Positions 23,926 to 36,022 of a stretch of 64,000 nt of DNA are shown piece by piece. Below the pieces are notes generated by a model. That model saw nothing but the letters and a program-made list of their open reading frames with translations. It was not told the DNA's origin and ran no database searches. The number at the start of each line of letters is the position of its first letter. Positions within the stretch are counted from its first letter, which is position 1. A program made the position numbers and the translations under genes. The stretch lies in NCBI GenBank assembly GCA_018257865.1, contig JAEUBA010000063.1, positions 1 through 64,000 on the forward strand, in the 5' to 3' direction. The stretch comes from Stereocaulon alpinum. Lineage: Eukaryota > Ascomycota > Lecanoromycetes > Lecanorales > Stereocaulaceae.

Positions 23926-25322
23926 ATGCCGCCGCAAATAGACTCGGACCATCGGGGTCCATTGGTCAATGTGGCAGCATGGATCATTCTGGTCTCTATG
24001 ATATTGTTCGTTTTTAGCAAGGTTGCTACGAAATGGAGGATGGTCAAGAAGTGGCAGAATGATGACATTCTTATGATAATTGCAATGGTAAGTTAAAAGT
24101 TCTCAACATCAACACCTACAACGTTGAACGCGTCTCCTAATGTTCGTCCAGCTCACAGCAATTGGTCAATGTGTTGCCTCGTCTTATCAGGTTCAGTCAG
24201 GCTTGGGCCAGCCAAAGATTACCTTAGATGCACAAACATTCGAACATTACCAGAAAGTCCGCGTTACAAGCATTTCCCTTCTGAGCACTCCAAAACCCTA
24301 ACCATACTTATCCTAGGCGACGTATATTTCAGAGATATTCTATGTCATCACCATCTATATTGCAAAGATGGCTGCATTGCACTTCCTCATTGCCTTAGCG
24401 CGACCGAACCCAAATGAGCCAGACTGGAGGCGGAAGACAGTCATAGGAACGCTCTGCTTCGTCGGTGTTTGGCTTATTGTCGCACTTTTCTGTATCATAT
24501 TCCAGTGCGAGATTCCCCACATGTGGAACGAAGCTTCTGGGCGATGCTTGAATCAGGTATGAGCTCCTGCTTCGGTCAATGAAAGGTTGTACTAAAGCTG
24601 ATGGGCTTCAGCTGGCCTTCTGGATAGCCAACGGGGCAGTGGATGTAGTTACCCAGCTTCTGGTAGGGCTTACACCGATATACCTACTAATGAACCTACG
24701 ACTTTCCGCGGCAAACAAACGTTTGGCAATGGCGGCATTTGCGCCCAATATAACGTATGGGAGCTCTCAGTAATGTCATAGCCTCGTACTTACATCATAC
24801 AGAACAATTCCCTTAACAATTCTGCGCGTCTACTACCTCAACAAAAGCTACCATGCTTCCGATATAACCCTAACCGCCTTCACCCCGACCCTGATAACAG
24901 TGATCCACACGAACTACAGCATCATAGCATGCTGTATGCCCTTCCTAAAACCAATCTTCGACTCACTTTCAATCGGCTTTATGACCAACGCCATTAACAT
25001 TCCCGAGGAACGCGTCGACGAATCAAGTGGCAGCAGAAGAAGCAGGAATCTCGACGGGAAAATCAACCCATTCGCTATCCTTGGTGGAAAGAGGCATAAG
25101 ACTCGCAATGCATATGGGTGGACGAGGTTTCCGAAAGAGTCCGGGTACACGAGTGAGGTTGTGGGGGGAAAGGAAAACGGTGTTGAATTGGAGGAGGACC
25201 TGGAACGATATGGGAGTAGAGATCGCATGGTCATCAATCAGACGAGAACTGTGACGGTTGCAGAGTCGGAGTCCTCGCTACAGGCGCTGGCGCCTGTGGC
25301 GAGAATGGGTGGGGGGACTTGA
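23926..25322 (+). CDS. PTH11-like integral membrane protein (fungal rhodopsin-domain family)
   Basis: Seven-helix fungal membrane protein of the PTH11/rhodopsin-domain group, common and expanded in filamentous ascomycetes. Some members act as surface receptors in plant pathogens; most are uncharacterised. The start at 23926 gives MPPQIDSDHRGPLVNVAAWI, then TM1, the typical KWQNDDILMIIAM, exon 2 LTAIGQCVASSYQVQSGLGQ with a following QTFEHYQK, exon 3 EIFYVITIYIAKMAALHFLI, WLIVALFCIIFQCEIPHMWN with Cys, LAFWIANGAVDVVTQLLVGL, MPFLKPIFDSLSIGF, and a long polar tail. The W..W, DD and Q-C-x-W-like spacing and the cytosolic tail with FTEV-like polar segments are typical. At least five exons with short introns (first donor atggtaagt near 24087). 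No CFEM domain is present. Confidence 0.82.
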
Positions 25323-25411
25323 CGAAATTCCACTTTGTGAAAATAGTCTGGGGATTAGTCTTCCATTCAGCGCTTTGGGAAAGGGTATTTATCGGCGATT
25401 ATCGTGATGCT

Positions 25412-25460
25412 TGTATAGAACCTTCCTGCATGTATAGAACCTTCTTGCGTGTATAGAACA
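25412..25460. repeat. 19-bp minisatellite, 2.6 copies
   Basis: Units tgtatagaaccttcctgca (25412-25430), tgtatagaaccttcttgcg (25431-25449) and a partial tgtatagaaca (25450-25460). Two differences between the full units. Lies just 3' of the rhodopsin-like gene. Confidence 0.85.
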
Positions 25461-25982
25461 GACGGTGGCGGTTGTGTATAACTTGTCGAGAAAAGTTTGA
25501 CGTCGGTGCTTATACCAATTTGGCCCCATCGTAGTCCTGATTGAGAGTCTCATCGACAAACAGGCTGGGAACAAGGTTCCGTATTCCGTTCCTCACTCCG
25601 ACAATCCCCAAGTCCCACCTTATGCAGTCTCCAAACGAGGTCAGCGAAGCAGGGCGGGAACCAAACATTGGTGTCCAGGAGTTGCATAAGCCGACTTTCC
25701 CCTCTCGCATAGTGTGAAACCGCGCGCGGGCCAACACAGCACTCTAAGATGATGCATTAGTCGCCACGCCGTTGTGCTGCATGTTTACGTATGTCATCCA
25801 ATGTAATCAATGACCCGCATTACGAACATGTTCGAGTAGTCCTGTTATCAGATTATGGAGGGCCCTCAACTGGTTTCAGAAATGTTTTCCCACCTCATTC
25901 TTTCATGCATTCTTTCCCGTCATATCATTGAATACACCGCGGACTAGGAAATTCTTCTCATTTCTCCAGTCATTCGACAATC
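25461..25982. other. Spacer upstream of methyltransferase
   Basis: No gene was recognised. It should hold the methyltransferase promoter. Confidence 0.4.
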
Positions 25983-26973
25983 ATGGCCATTCCAGCCGGC
26001 ATGATATCTCGTACGCCTACCTACCACGACACCGAGGCCGGGTACATACTGCCCAATGAGTACGTCTCTGCCCTATCGAATCTAAGATACGAAAACATCA
26101 CGCACTCTACCCGTCAGTGATTGTGAAATAGCTAATCACCGCATCACCAGCCCAGCCGAGCACAAACGCCTAATAGACCAATCAAACGCCCTCGTCGCCC
26201 TAATGAAGAACCGCATAATCCACGCCCCCCTCGCCGCCCCCAGCGTAATTCTCGACATGGGCTGCGGCACCGGCATAATAACGCGCTATTTCGCCTCGCG
26301 TTTCCCAACCGCCCAAGTCTACGGTATAGATCTCTGCCAAGTACCCTCCGAACCGACCGACATGACGACCAAAAACCTGACCTTCATAAGGGGCAATTTC
26401 CGGAAATTAGCAGGTCGTGATGAACGCTTGCAGTGGGGTTCTTTGGATTATTTCTTTAGTAGGTTGTTGCTTGATGGCATGACAGATTGGCCCGGCTACG
26501 TAAAAGATGCATACAAGATGCTGAGACCAGGAGCCTGGGCCGAAATGAGCGATTACGTCGAAGATTGCTTCTATGAAGATAATCGCATCGTTCCGCGCGA
26601 GGCATGGCCCTGGCAGAAAGCTATACGCGAAGGCGGCTTCAAGCAGGGACTTGATCTGGACGCTGGGTGGACTATTAAGGGGTATATGGAAGATGCGGGG
26701 TTTGTGGATATTCAGAGGTGGGAGTATCGGGTGCCGTATTGGAGGGGGGCGTTGGAGGAGAGGCCGGAGGCGACGAGGATGACGGAACATGCGATTGGGG
26801 ATCGGTGGGGACTTTATTGGCATATGATTCCAAAGTTGGTGGAGCCGTTGGGGTTGAGTGAGGAGGTTGTGGAGGGTTTTAGGAGGGATGCGGTGAGGGA
26901 TTTGGGGGAGGAGGAGGGGAAGTATCAGGTTGTTACTGTTACTATTGGGAGGAAGCCTGAGACTTCGACTTGA
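25983..26973 (+). CDS. LaeA-like SAM-dependent methyltransferase
   Basis: Two exons (25983-26059, 26151-26973; 91-bp intron splitting an Asp codon) give 299 residues. The N-terminal YHDTEAGYILPNDPAEHKRL is the family signature (Y..LPND..E..RL). The SAM-binding motif I is VILDMGCGTGI (about 60-70), followed by the acidic strand-2 end VYGIDLCQ, then FIRGNF and YFFSRLLLDGMTDWPGY, and the post-motif MLRPGAWAEMSDY. This architecture is that of the large fungal LaeA-like/TAM methyltransferase family, whose members range from nuclear regulators to metabolite enzymes. Substrate unknown. The C-terminal half of the ORF is unusually G-rich on the coding strand (runs of GGGG), but the frame is intact. 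No partner synthase lies nearby, so a tailoring role is only a possibility. Confidence 0.88.
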
Positions 26974-27805
26974 GGTGACAGCTGTTAATCTTAGTATTTC
27001 CGGCTTGTAAGGTCGAAACATTCAACAGCTTATGACGCATGACTGTTGCTGGGAGGGGATATGTAGACAGCAGGACAGGAGCCCGAGGAGAACCACGAGA
27101 AGGATCTACGGCTCCCTGGGAACGAGTGCTCATAGGTAGTACGACTGTACCGCACCATGAGCGTTGGAAAGCATTGGACTTCTTATATCAAATAAACACA
27201 CAACATCCAAATAAATATGCAATACCCTCCAATTCAACAACGATGTGCTATCCTATCTCAATAAATTCACGCATATGCCGAAGGAAAAGCACTCCCCTCA
27301 TCCAGCGAACATGTATAAGGATCGCAATCGTTTCGTATCCATTATTCTTTAGTGCGGTGCAGAAGGAGGGAGTCATGGATGTGAGCAGATCCGAATTCGC
27401 TAGTGAAACAGACTGGAGTCGAGCGAGCGTCAATAAGCACAGTCCAGCGCCACAGTATGTTACATACCAACAATGCAGAGACGACGTCTCGGGGTATCGT
27501 TGCGATGATCGTCATTCGAATATCACGCCACTGGCGCCTCGAAAGTACTTGCTCCATTACGGGAGAAGCCAGAAGCCAGAAGCTCAAAGACTCGAGGCTA
27601 GAAACGTGGCTGAATCTGATGTCGTGGCACCCTTAAGACTTTTTCGGCAGGTGGGACTCATTGTTGAAAATGTTGTGGCAGATGCACCCAAAGACGGAGA
27701 TGGCGTGGTTCTGGAGCGTCCACGTTCACTGGTCACTGTGATATCAGATTGATGAGCTGTCTGTCGATGGAATCTCTATATTTCAGGCTCACGACGTGGC
27801 CGACG
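26974..27805. other. Spacer with a 237-codon open frame of unknown status
   Basis: It separates convergent genes. A plus-strand open frame runs 27039-27752 without introns. It has no recognisable domain, low-complexity bias or signal peptide. Its length is more than expected by chance in one place but not decisive; it may be non-coding. Confidence 0.3.
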
Positions 27806-29593
27806 CTACGGTCTGTTCCCTGCAGGTGCTGTTCGATCTTTTTGGAGCCTGGACATCTGCTGATCCAATAGACGTATGATTTCTATGCGATTTGACAGGC
27901 CCGTCGTGTCTCGAGCATGCTTATAGGCATCTTTGAGGCCAATTACTGCACCATTTTCAACGAGAATCCGTACCATTTCCAGCGAACCCTTACGTGTTGC
28001 CAACTCGAGGGGAGAGGTTGCGAATAGTCTTTCCAAATCCCATGACCGGAATTCCTTGTTGACATCTGCCCCTTTTCCTACAAGGAATCTCAGAGCCTGA
28101 ACATTTCTGGTGTCAATAGCCACCATGACGGGAGTGCCATGGAAGGCGCAATCAATGTCGATATTGGCGCCATGTTCCAGCAGTAGGCCCACGATGGGTA
28201 TGGAGCCATTTTCTAGAGCTTGATGTATTGCGACACAGTCAACTCTAGGATCTTTCGCATTTACATCCGCTCCGTACGCTAGCAAAAGAGAGACCATGCT
28301 CTTGGACTTGATTTTTATGGCACACCGTAAAGCATTGGAATTGGAAAACACTGTGACGGCATCATGATTGACGTCTGCGCCGTTCTCGAGAAGACAACGC
28401 ACGATCGACTGATCTCCGCTCTCAACGGCGACCACCAAGGGAAGCGAATAATATTGTCTAGCCTTGGCATTGATTGGACTCACAAGGGCTCCGGCATCAA
28501 TCATAGGCTTGATCAAATCTTGATACCTAAACCTAATAGCATTCACTAGCTCAGTATACAGTGTGTAGTCATTAAGTGCATGGCGAGAAGTAGGATCTTT
28601 CAGGATTCTCTTGACCTCAAGAGTGTCACCCGCCCGCACCGCGGCAGAGAATCGCCTTTTGGGCCGAGACAACGTTGCAATGAGGATTGCAATTCGGGAA
28701 ATGTGTCTTGTAGAGTTCGAAGCAGCTGCAGTCTGCTTACTTGCCGCCGGCTCGATATCTTTATGCTGCTTTTCCGCTGGATCTAGTGGGCCAATACCGC
28801 CGCTCACGTCCGGAGTATCTAATTCATCAACCTTGAAGCTGGACGACGATATGACCGGAGAATGTGTTCCGGATGAATAGGTAGACTCCAAAGGACTCGG
28901 CGGTTCTTCCTCCTGAAAAGCTCCAGATTCAACGGCATTGGTGAACCAGCTGAATATGAAATCTTTGTTGGCGTCGAAAGCAGTTATTGTTATGCCGATA
29001 TCTTCCAGCTCTTTGCGAATAGCCCTCCAAATCTCTTTATCATCGGGTGTCAGACTATCCACCGTCTGACGAGACGCAATTGATGGCTCCCTTCTCCCGT
29101 CACGAACATCTCGCAGGAGCTTATCAAGTTTCTGTTCAACGTTAGGCTGCGAGGTGCTGCGAGGTATCCGTGTCAGCAATGCCGAGTCCACTTTGAGGCA
29201 ACGCGCCTACCTGATGAATGCCGTCAGCATTGTAGTATTTGATATCAAACGTTGCCTAATCTCAGCAATTTCCTGAGCTCCCCACTTCATCCGGTCCCAT
29301 GTCCTCTTACTCTGTGTCCCCAGGCTCTCATATCTATCCACCAGCTTTTGCAGGTCATCTAGGACACTCCTACATCCATCGCCAACGGTCGTGAGTCTCT
29401 TCTGACTTTCAGTTGGTAGGGGACTCTTGAACACTGTCTCTTCGGCTTCCTTGACAACGGCATGTAGGGATAGGACCTCAAGGCTGATGTTGCTGAAGCT
29501 CTCAGGAGCTGCGCGGCAGGACTTGTAGACGTTCCAGGCTATCGTACCAACTGCGATAACATCGCCAACGCCGAATCCGTAGGGCACAACCAT
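27806..29593 (-). CDS. Ankyrin-repeat protein with fungal NLR-type N-terminal domain
   Basis: Two exons (29593-29211, 29156-27806; 54-bp intron splitting a Ser codon) give 577 residues. The N-terminus (about 1-130: GFGVGDVIAVGTIAWNVYKS, then ESFSNISLEVLSLHAVVKEA, and WDRMKWGAQEIAEIRQRLIS) is the helical fungal N-terminal domain found at the head of many NLR/STAND proteins. A linker with DDKEIWRAIRKELEDIGI and an acidic Ser-rich stretch follows, then ankyrin repeats (about 330-560), seen as PLVVAVESGDQSIVRCLLEN, LLAYGADVNAKD, LLEHGANID, LVGKGADVNKE, PLELATRKGSLEMVRILVE. No NACHT or NB-ARC P-loop lies between, so it is not a complete NLR. It may act as a protein-interaction partner or regulator; related proteins are linked to non-self recognition but this one is uncharacterised. 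Start chosen at 29593 because the family begins there (MVVPYGFGVGD). Confidence 0.85.
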
Positions 29594-31072
29594 TGCTCGA
29601 CAGTTCGGAAATGTGATAGTTATCACAGAGAGTGCATGTCGGCCGCATGTCTCAAGTCGAACCAGTGAGGCTGCAAGGCAGCGTTTGAGTCTGATTGACA
29701 GTAAGGTACTCCTCAGCCTTAGCCAAGGCAGTCTTGCAGATTTCACATGCAGCCCTAAGACTAGCAGCCAATCAAAGTCCACGCATTCACGAAGGCATTC
29801 AGTTCTTGTGAGGATCGATACGCAGGCTTCATTTTTACATTAGACATTTTCCACAGCAACATCCAGAACGTAGTCTCGGAATTGACATGTTAATCTTGTA
29901 ATCGAAGGTAGAGAAAGGCTTTTAAGGTGTTTATCATATCATCGTATACTCTCCCCTTTGGTATACCGAGGCCGCTCTGCGCTTAGAAAGCTTCCATCGA
30001 TATGAGAATACATGCGACTGTCTGGACTGGTAAACTTCACATAATGTCATCTAGAGGCTGGCGAAAAGTCAACGAGCTGAGTTCAGAAGAAGCCGAAAGT
30101 AGTAGCCTGGTTCGCATAGCTGGATACCAATGACCGTCTTTTCCGGGACCCTCTATCCAAGATCCACTGCGTCCAAAGCAGGCCGACCAATGCAATTGTT
30201 GATGAATGCCGGTAGGTGCTGAGCGAAGGCTGAGAGATGCTCCAACAGATTACTTCAACCAACGTCGACGAGGTCCTCCACAGCCGGAACTCAGCAGTCG
30301 AAGGGTAATCGCAAATCCACGCAGCGCAGTGAATGGCAGAGGATACTGAGCATAGATTGCCAGACTAAACGAACAATGTCGGGTGTATGATCCGGCTGGG
30401 CCCGTGACTTCCAATCTAGCCATAGTGCGCTGAAGGAGTTGAGTGTAGGGATGCCGCCGCCGCCTTATGATGTTTTTCGAAGGCGTGTGCGTTTCAGGTT
30501 ACTTGGGACTCGGAGGAGGAGCCTTTGGAGAGGGCGGGGCGGGGCAGATTGGTTGGTTTGAGGTTAGTTAGGTGTGGGATCATGGTACCGGCGAGGATGT
30601 TGTGACTAGCTAGATCAGCTTGTTAGTAGGGCAAGAGAGGTACATCAAACGCTGAATGTTGGTCTGCTGAGCGGATATTCTGATACATGGAGCCTTGTGT
30701 TATAATATCAACACTAACTTCTTATCCTCCGATTGGCTTAGACTTGATCCTGTCCCTGCGAGCCTACCTAGAGGATGATGAAAAGTCACTTTATGAGAAT
30801 TTCTTGAAATAGGAAAAGCTGGCATCAGTCGTGATCAGAGGTGCATCAATCTCTGTCAATGCTCGTAATTGGGTCAATACAACCAGCAAATGAATGGTAA
30901 GGTATATTACAGAAAGCCATCCTTGAACCCTTTTCACTAACCCCTCTTGGCGGACACGCACGCCAAGACGATTTTCTATAACATGAAGATTAATTCATTC
31001 GCTCATTGCATGCTGATTCCCTAGCCCTGGACTCCGGATGCTCGCTCTATTTAGAGGAGACAGATCAAGCTT
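29594..31072. other. Intergenic region with GC-box-like repeats
   Basis: No gene was recognised. A G-rich patch at about 30531-30546 reads gggcggggcggggcag and includes tandem matches to the SYGGRG consensus bound by carbon-catabolite repressor CreA-type factors. The nearest start is the ankyrin gene at 29593, over 900 bp away, so function is uncertain. Confidence 0.35.
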
Positions 31073-33975
31073 TCAACCGCCTTCATGGTCTTTGGAGCCC
31101 TGCTCTGCACCTGCACTCTTCGCGCCAAGAGAGATCTCAATCTTCTTGATACCACCCTTTTCTGTAAGCGAATCACGGTTCTCGTTCTTGGATACGAACG
31201 CCTTCTTTCGTTTCAAGGTGTTATTACCGCCCGTACTTGAGACAGAAGGGCCCGAATTCCGGCGCTTGATAGTCGTCAATTTGCCCAGCTCATCTTCGTC
31301 ATCGTTCTCTTCCCTTCGGCGCTTCTCTGACAAACGTTCTGGTGGCGGAGTTTGCAGCATTGGCGACGGCGATAGCTTTGGCTCAATTGTCTTTTCGACA
31401 GGTTCAGAGGACGAAGTATCCATGGCATCGTCATCGTCGTCAGGATAATCGACCAAGGACTTAAGCATCGGCGATGTAGCGACACCATTAGTTATGACAC
31501 TGTCGCGGCGCTGCTTCTTAATTCTTGGTAATGTCTCATCCTCCTCATCTGAACCGTTGAAGTAGTCTTCCTCAGCAGGATCCATCTCCCTGTCTTTGAC
31601 ACCCTGCCATCGGGTGCCATTGACATTAGGCGTCCTGTTGGGGGTAGTGATGCCGTCATTGCTGAAGAGCGTGGTGTCAGCATCAGGGTTATAGCCTTGC
31701 ATTTGGTCGTAGCGTAGTATGAGCGTTTGGAACGTATCGACGTAGGTGATTTCCTGCAACCTCGGGCGGCAGGTCTCCACAAGGTGAATGATCAAAGGTT
31801 TCAAGTTCTCACGCTTGATGAATTCGAAGAGCTCTAAGCACGCAGAATTCAAGAGATTGTCGCGGGGCATGGTCTCGTAAACAATGTCGAGGATGTTGGT
31901 GAAGTATCCCTTCTGTGTTATCTGCCTGTTGTAGAACTCGTCCTGCAAGCCTATGCACTGTCGGAAGAATTTTAAGGCCGCTGTCACACGAATTAGTGGA
32001 CCATAGAATCTAACGGTGCCCGGCATGCTCACTTAGTCGGAGGTGCTTTTGTGGCGCAGCTAGCAGCTCTGCTATGCGTGACGCAAGATCCTCTGTGAAG
32101 ATGTAGAATTTACTTCGAAATTGGTGTGTGCGAGAAAGATACATAATGATCTCGACCAAGTGGTTATACAGTTGGACCTCATGGAAAGTGATGTCAACCA
32201 CTACAGCGAAAGATAGTCAGTGGCCACTGTGACTACTGTCTATCAGGAAATGGTGTCACTCACATGACTTTCGTCCTTCGAGATCTTTGAGTGGCTGGAA
32301 AAGCTTGTTAGCCGAATGATCATAGAAATGCTGGATGAATGACTCGGTCTGTGGGTTCGGTTGTGGTTGCGGCCTAATTTTCGAAACGAAATCGCCATTT
32401 TGCCTTGTCATGCTTTCCTGAGCTTGTGCTGGTGGCGGCTGCTGGGGCTCTAGAAGGACCTTGATTGCGTCGGCGGCTTGCGCTTTAACGCCCAGATCTA
32501 CCTCCTTAAGGAGCAATTCAATCAACGTGTCTGTCAAGGGCGTCTTCTTCTCGCTGATCGACTTGAATATATAAGCTCGAACCATGCTCGGATCGTGATC
32601 GATCATGGCAACCAGTATATCCGTCCCGGCCACTCGTACAGATGCTTCCTTGTTCGAGATCGCAAACGTTATCACGCGTAGTAGTCCATGATTGATAAAG
32701 TTTGTATAGAGCGTTGCACGTCCGGGAGCCTGCAAGCTCTTTGCTATCGCACAACATGATTGTATGAACCCAACAGCATCCTTCTTCCTCTTGAGATCGG
32801 CCTCGGGGTTATCGATTATGCCAAACAATTCATCTAAGTAGTTGGAATTGTTTTGTAGGTGCGATATTATGTCGACCTGGTTGAAGAAGATGAGAGAATT
32901 TAGGACACCAAACGTAGGGTCATCGAGAATCCTTGCGAGAACGACGTCTTTCAGGTAGGTAAGCCGCCATGTTGCATGGATTTTCTTCGTAATTGAGGGA
33001 TCTGCTATTGAGAGCACTTCTTTGTAACGAGAATTGTCTTTGAGGTACCGCCGATGATTCGCTTTATGATTGGGGAAGTCTGGGTCATCTGGGCGAACCA
33101 GTTAGCATTTGAAATCTGAGCTTCACATGGAGGCGCATAGACCAGACCGAATATGGTCTGATCAATGGAGAGTATGGACGTGATTGCAAATGTCTACTCA
33201 CATTCTAGTGCACCAATGACGCCAAAGACGACATTCTCTGTCACAATGTGATCGATGATCTGGCTGTCGTTTAGAAGAATGAGCATCTTCATGATGTTGC
33301 ATAGCAGGTGTAGATCCTTTAGCGATTCGAGATCCTCGGCCGTCTCCACCAACGGTATGAGTTTTCGAATGTAGTCCTCGTTGATCACGAATTTTGCGAG
33401 AGCATCGCGACCAGCCACTGTTGTTGCAATGTTACGCATTGCATGTTCAATCTCTTCAAGGTTTCCGATGTCAGGTGGTGGGAGGTGGAGAGGATTGGGG
33501 AAAGACTCCATGTCCGCATCCGAGAGAGCATCATCCGGGCCTCCTAAGGCCAGAAGGTGTGATTGTACTTGACTGACAAAGTCCCATATGGCTGCGCAGC
33601 CTTCGGCCTCTTGAAAGCTCAGAGCCATATCAACACCAGTGGACTCGGTCCACACGATAAGGGTATCTTGCTGCTTTTGGTATCCATCATCTTTCGAGAT
33701 CTTGGTTTCCAAGAGTAAACGATCAGGCTGATCTTCGGACTCGACGAGGATCTTTGACTCCTCCTATGTGCACATGTTAGTATTGTTCGTGTTGCCGCAC
33801 CATGCGGATCTTTGGTGCACAGTGCCGCGATAGAACACAATGGGTGTACGAAGCTACTTACATTGGTCGATCGGCCCGTGCAGAATCCTGTCCCCCGATC
33901 AAACCAGTCATTATTCTTGAGCTCATAAACCTTCACACGCTTCTTCTCATTCGCAGGTGGTACCATCAGCGCCAT
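31073..33975 (-). CDS. psy2: Protein phosphatase 4 regulatory subunit 3 (Psy2/SMEK)
   Basis: Regulatory subunit of the PP4 phosphatase complex, nuclear; it recruits substrates in DNA-damage recovery and related signalling. The start at 33975 gives the N-terminal EVH1/PH-like domain (KKRVKVYELKNNDWFDRGTG, and KDDGYQKQQDTLIVWTES). The SMK-1 domain follows (LPPPDIGNLEEIEHAMRNIA, EDYIRKLIPLVETAEDLESL, LCNIMKMLILLNDSQIIDHI), then armadillo-like helices (SITKKIHATWRLTYLKDVVL, LDDPTFGVLNSLIFFNQVDI, YDHSANKLFQPLKDLEG). The C-terminus is acidic with basic nuclear-signal-like KRRREEND and KRKKAF. About five exons and about 860 residues, the usual filamentous-fungal length. The frame is intact throughout. 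First donor is accaat|gtaagt near 33860. Confidence 0.95.
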
Positions 33976-36022
33976 GGCGGGAAAGTGAACTTATTCACTG
34001 CTGTATGAAGGGTAGAAGGTGTATCGAAGTGATGTTCGTGTCGAGACGTAACCGAAATCTCGAAGAGGTACAATTAGTGGGGCTCTGACGCAAACCCTGC
34101 CTATGGCGGAGCACGCGACGAGGGGCCCAGGACGTCGAGAACAGCAGATAATTCAATCCAGCGGTAGGGACAGGAATAGCCGGCTGCTTTGTGAATGGTC
34201 AGGGGCTGCGCCAAGTCTACCAACCCATGACGTCGAGGTAGTGATTGTTGTTGGTATTCGCGAAGCGGCTGTTGCGTCAGGGGATTTCGAAGTCTGCGCG
34301 CTCGGTTATGCATGGGCTCATCCCCACTTTCCGAATGCTGACGCTATATGGGTGAATACCCAAGACCTTGATCGGAACTCTGGAAGAATGGTTGAGCCAG
34401 ATATCGCGGACCGGTGGGGTTCGTGTACCAGGTCCAAGATGTTGTTTGAAACGTAGTGGTAGCGTTTGATCAGCAAACAGCCAAGCCTATCAGCCTTGTG
34501 GTGGCAAATCTTACGGGTAGATAATAAACGCTCTAAATTTAGCCACATATTACCTTACCTTAATCCTCTACCGCTGGGCATCTGTACTTATTAGAGCCTC
34601 TACACGTGTTTGTGTGATGCGGTGGGACGCAGGCAATATATATATATCAGGCTCTCAAGCAGCTTAAGGTTCGAGGGCCAGCCATTGCTCATAATGGAAC
34701 TTGTACTTTGACGTATGGATGACATCCATGGTAGCAGTCTTAGCTTCTGTCTACAATGGCCATGGCTAATGTGTGGACTTGTGGCTCAGTGCCCGACCAT
34801 GCCAAAGGTCAATTTGACAGAGTTGACTTAGAGAACATGACACATTTGACTCGTGATAGTCTCCCTTGGCGGTGCCTTTCCAATTGGTCAGAACTAGACG
34901 TCATAACATCGTTCGAGAGGCAATTAGCCCGTGGGTATCGCAGTCTGCGCTCTAGTCTTAAAGATTTCATCGCACTCCTTGAGTAGATAAGCCGAATCCC
35001 CGACGGATATGGACTCGGGCCTTATGAATCTTGCCTTTTAGGCATTACGACCGACTCATGAGCATTGAAATTGGCTCAACTGTTTCCATGAAAAGAGCTT
35101 CACCCAATGAACATGGATCTTGGCCCAAGCTGAGCTTTTGTCTTTGACACGGTTTCGAGAACAACCGCCTCAAGCCAAAACCGAGAACATGGACTGCCCA
35201 TATATGACTTTACTAGCTATAATTCAACGAATTGCTCTGAGGCATACTATCCTATCTCTTCCCTATAAAGACGGTCATCGGGAATGCCATCAGCTAAGCC
35301 ATCTCAACAAGCCTTAGATGAATGTCTAATTCTAGCCCAAGTCGTACCCTGCTTCTGGATGACTATATCACACATCAATACTCTACTTGATGCACGATTG
35401 AGTGGGATGCAGTGCTCAAGATGCCAGAATGATCTAGTATCCAGATGTTAGAGAGCTCACAATCTCGTCTCCTTCTCCAGCCTCCTTACAGAGTAGACAG
35501 CTTGTTGAACTATGACCAATTCTCACTATGTTGCATATTACGTCGAGTTGGGATATATGAAGGATATGTTGTCTCGCTACTTCTAGTAGAAGCCATTATG
35601 TATGCTTCCACAGTGGCGCCTACATCACAAAAGTCCCCTTTTCCGGTACACGCTGCAGGCCAAACGCATACCATTGTTGTGCACTTTGTGTCCGGATCGA
35701 ATGATCCACCCCACCAACATCCGGGCTTCTCAATCGAACCCATCAAGGGTAATTGTCATCATGCTAGGAGCCGCCTGAAGATCACCAATAATGCGTCTCA
35801 ATTCGCAACGATCCTCTACTGTTGTTGAGTCATAAACCCACCTAACGGCACCCATAACATCCTCTCTACAAAATCGCTATTCTTTGAACTTCATACCTGG
35901 AATCCAAAACCATTCGCGTCTTGCAAGACAGGATCAGAATGTTCTCGATCGGTCTGAACCTCGCTTACGAATGGCCACACATACTTCAAAGACAACCCCG
36001 TCGATCAGTCGCCCCGACCACA
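33976..36022. other. 2-kb gene-poor spacer
   Basis: It contains the Psy2 promoter on the left. A (TA)n run at about 34636-34647 (atatatatatat) is present. A small minus-strand frame at 35510-35746 has a Cys-rich stretch (CWWGGSFDPDTKC, CVWPAAC, FCDVG) that could be part of a small secreted protein, but no signal peptide or splice context was established. Otherwise nothing convincing. Confidence 0.35.

Noticed and set aside
26407..27021. 204-codon Pro/Leu-rich frame opposite the methyltransferase
   Set aside because: It is antisense to the conserved SAM-methyltransferase frame; composition mirrors G-rich sense codons.
27039..27752. 237-codon open frame as a gene
   Set aside because: Not listed as a CDS because no motif, splice context or composition signal supports it; kept only as a note in the spacer entry.
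1..30000. A complete secondary-metabolite gene cluster
   Set aside because: No PKS, NRPS, terpene synthase, or pathway-specific transcription factor was found; P450s are damaged and gaps are large.
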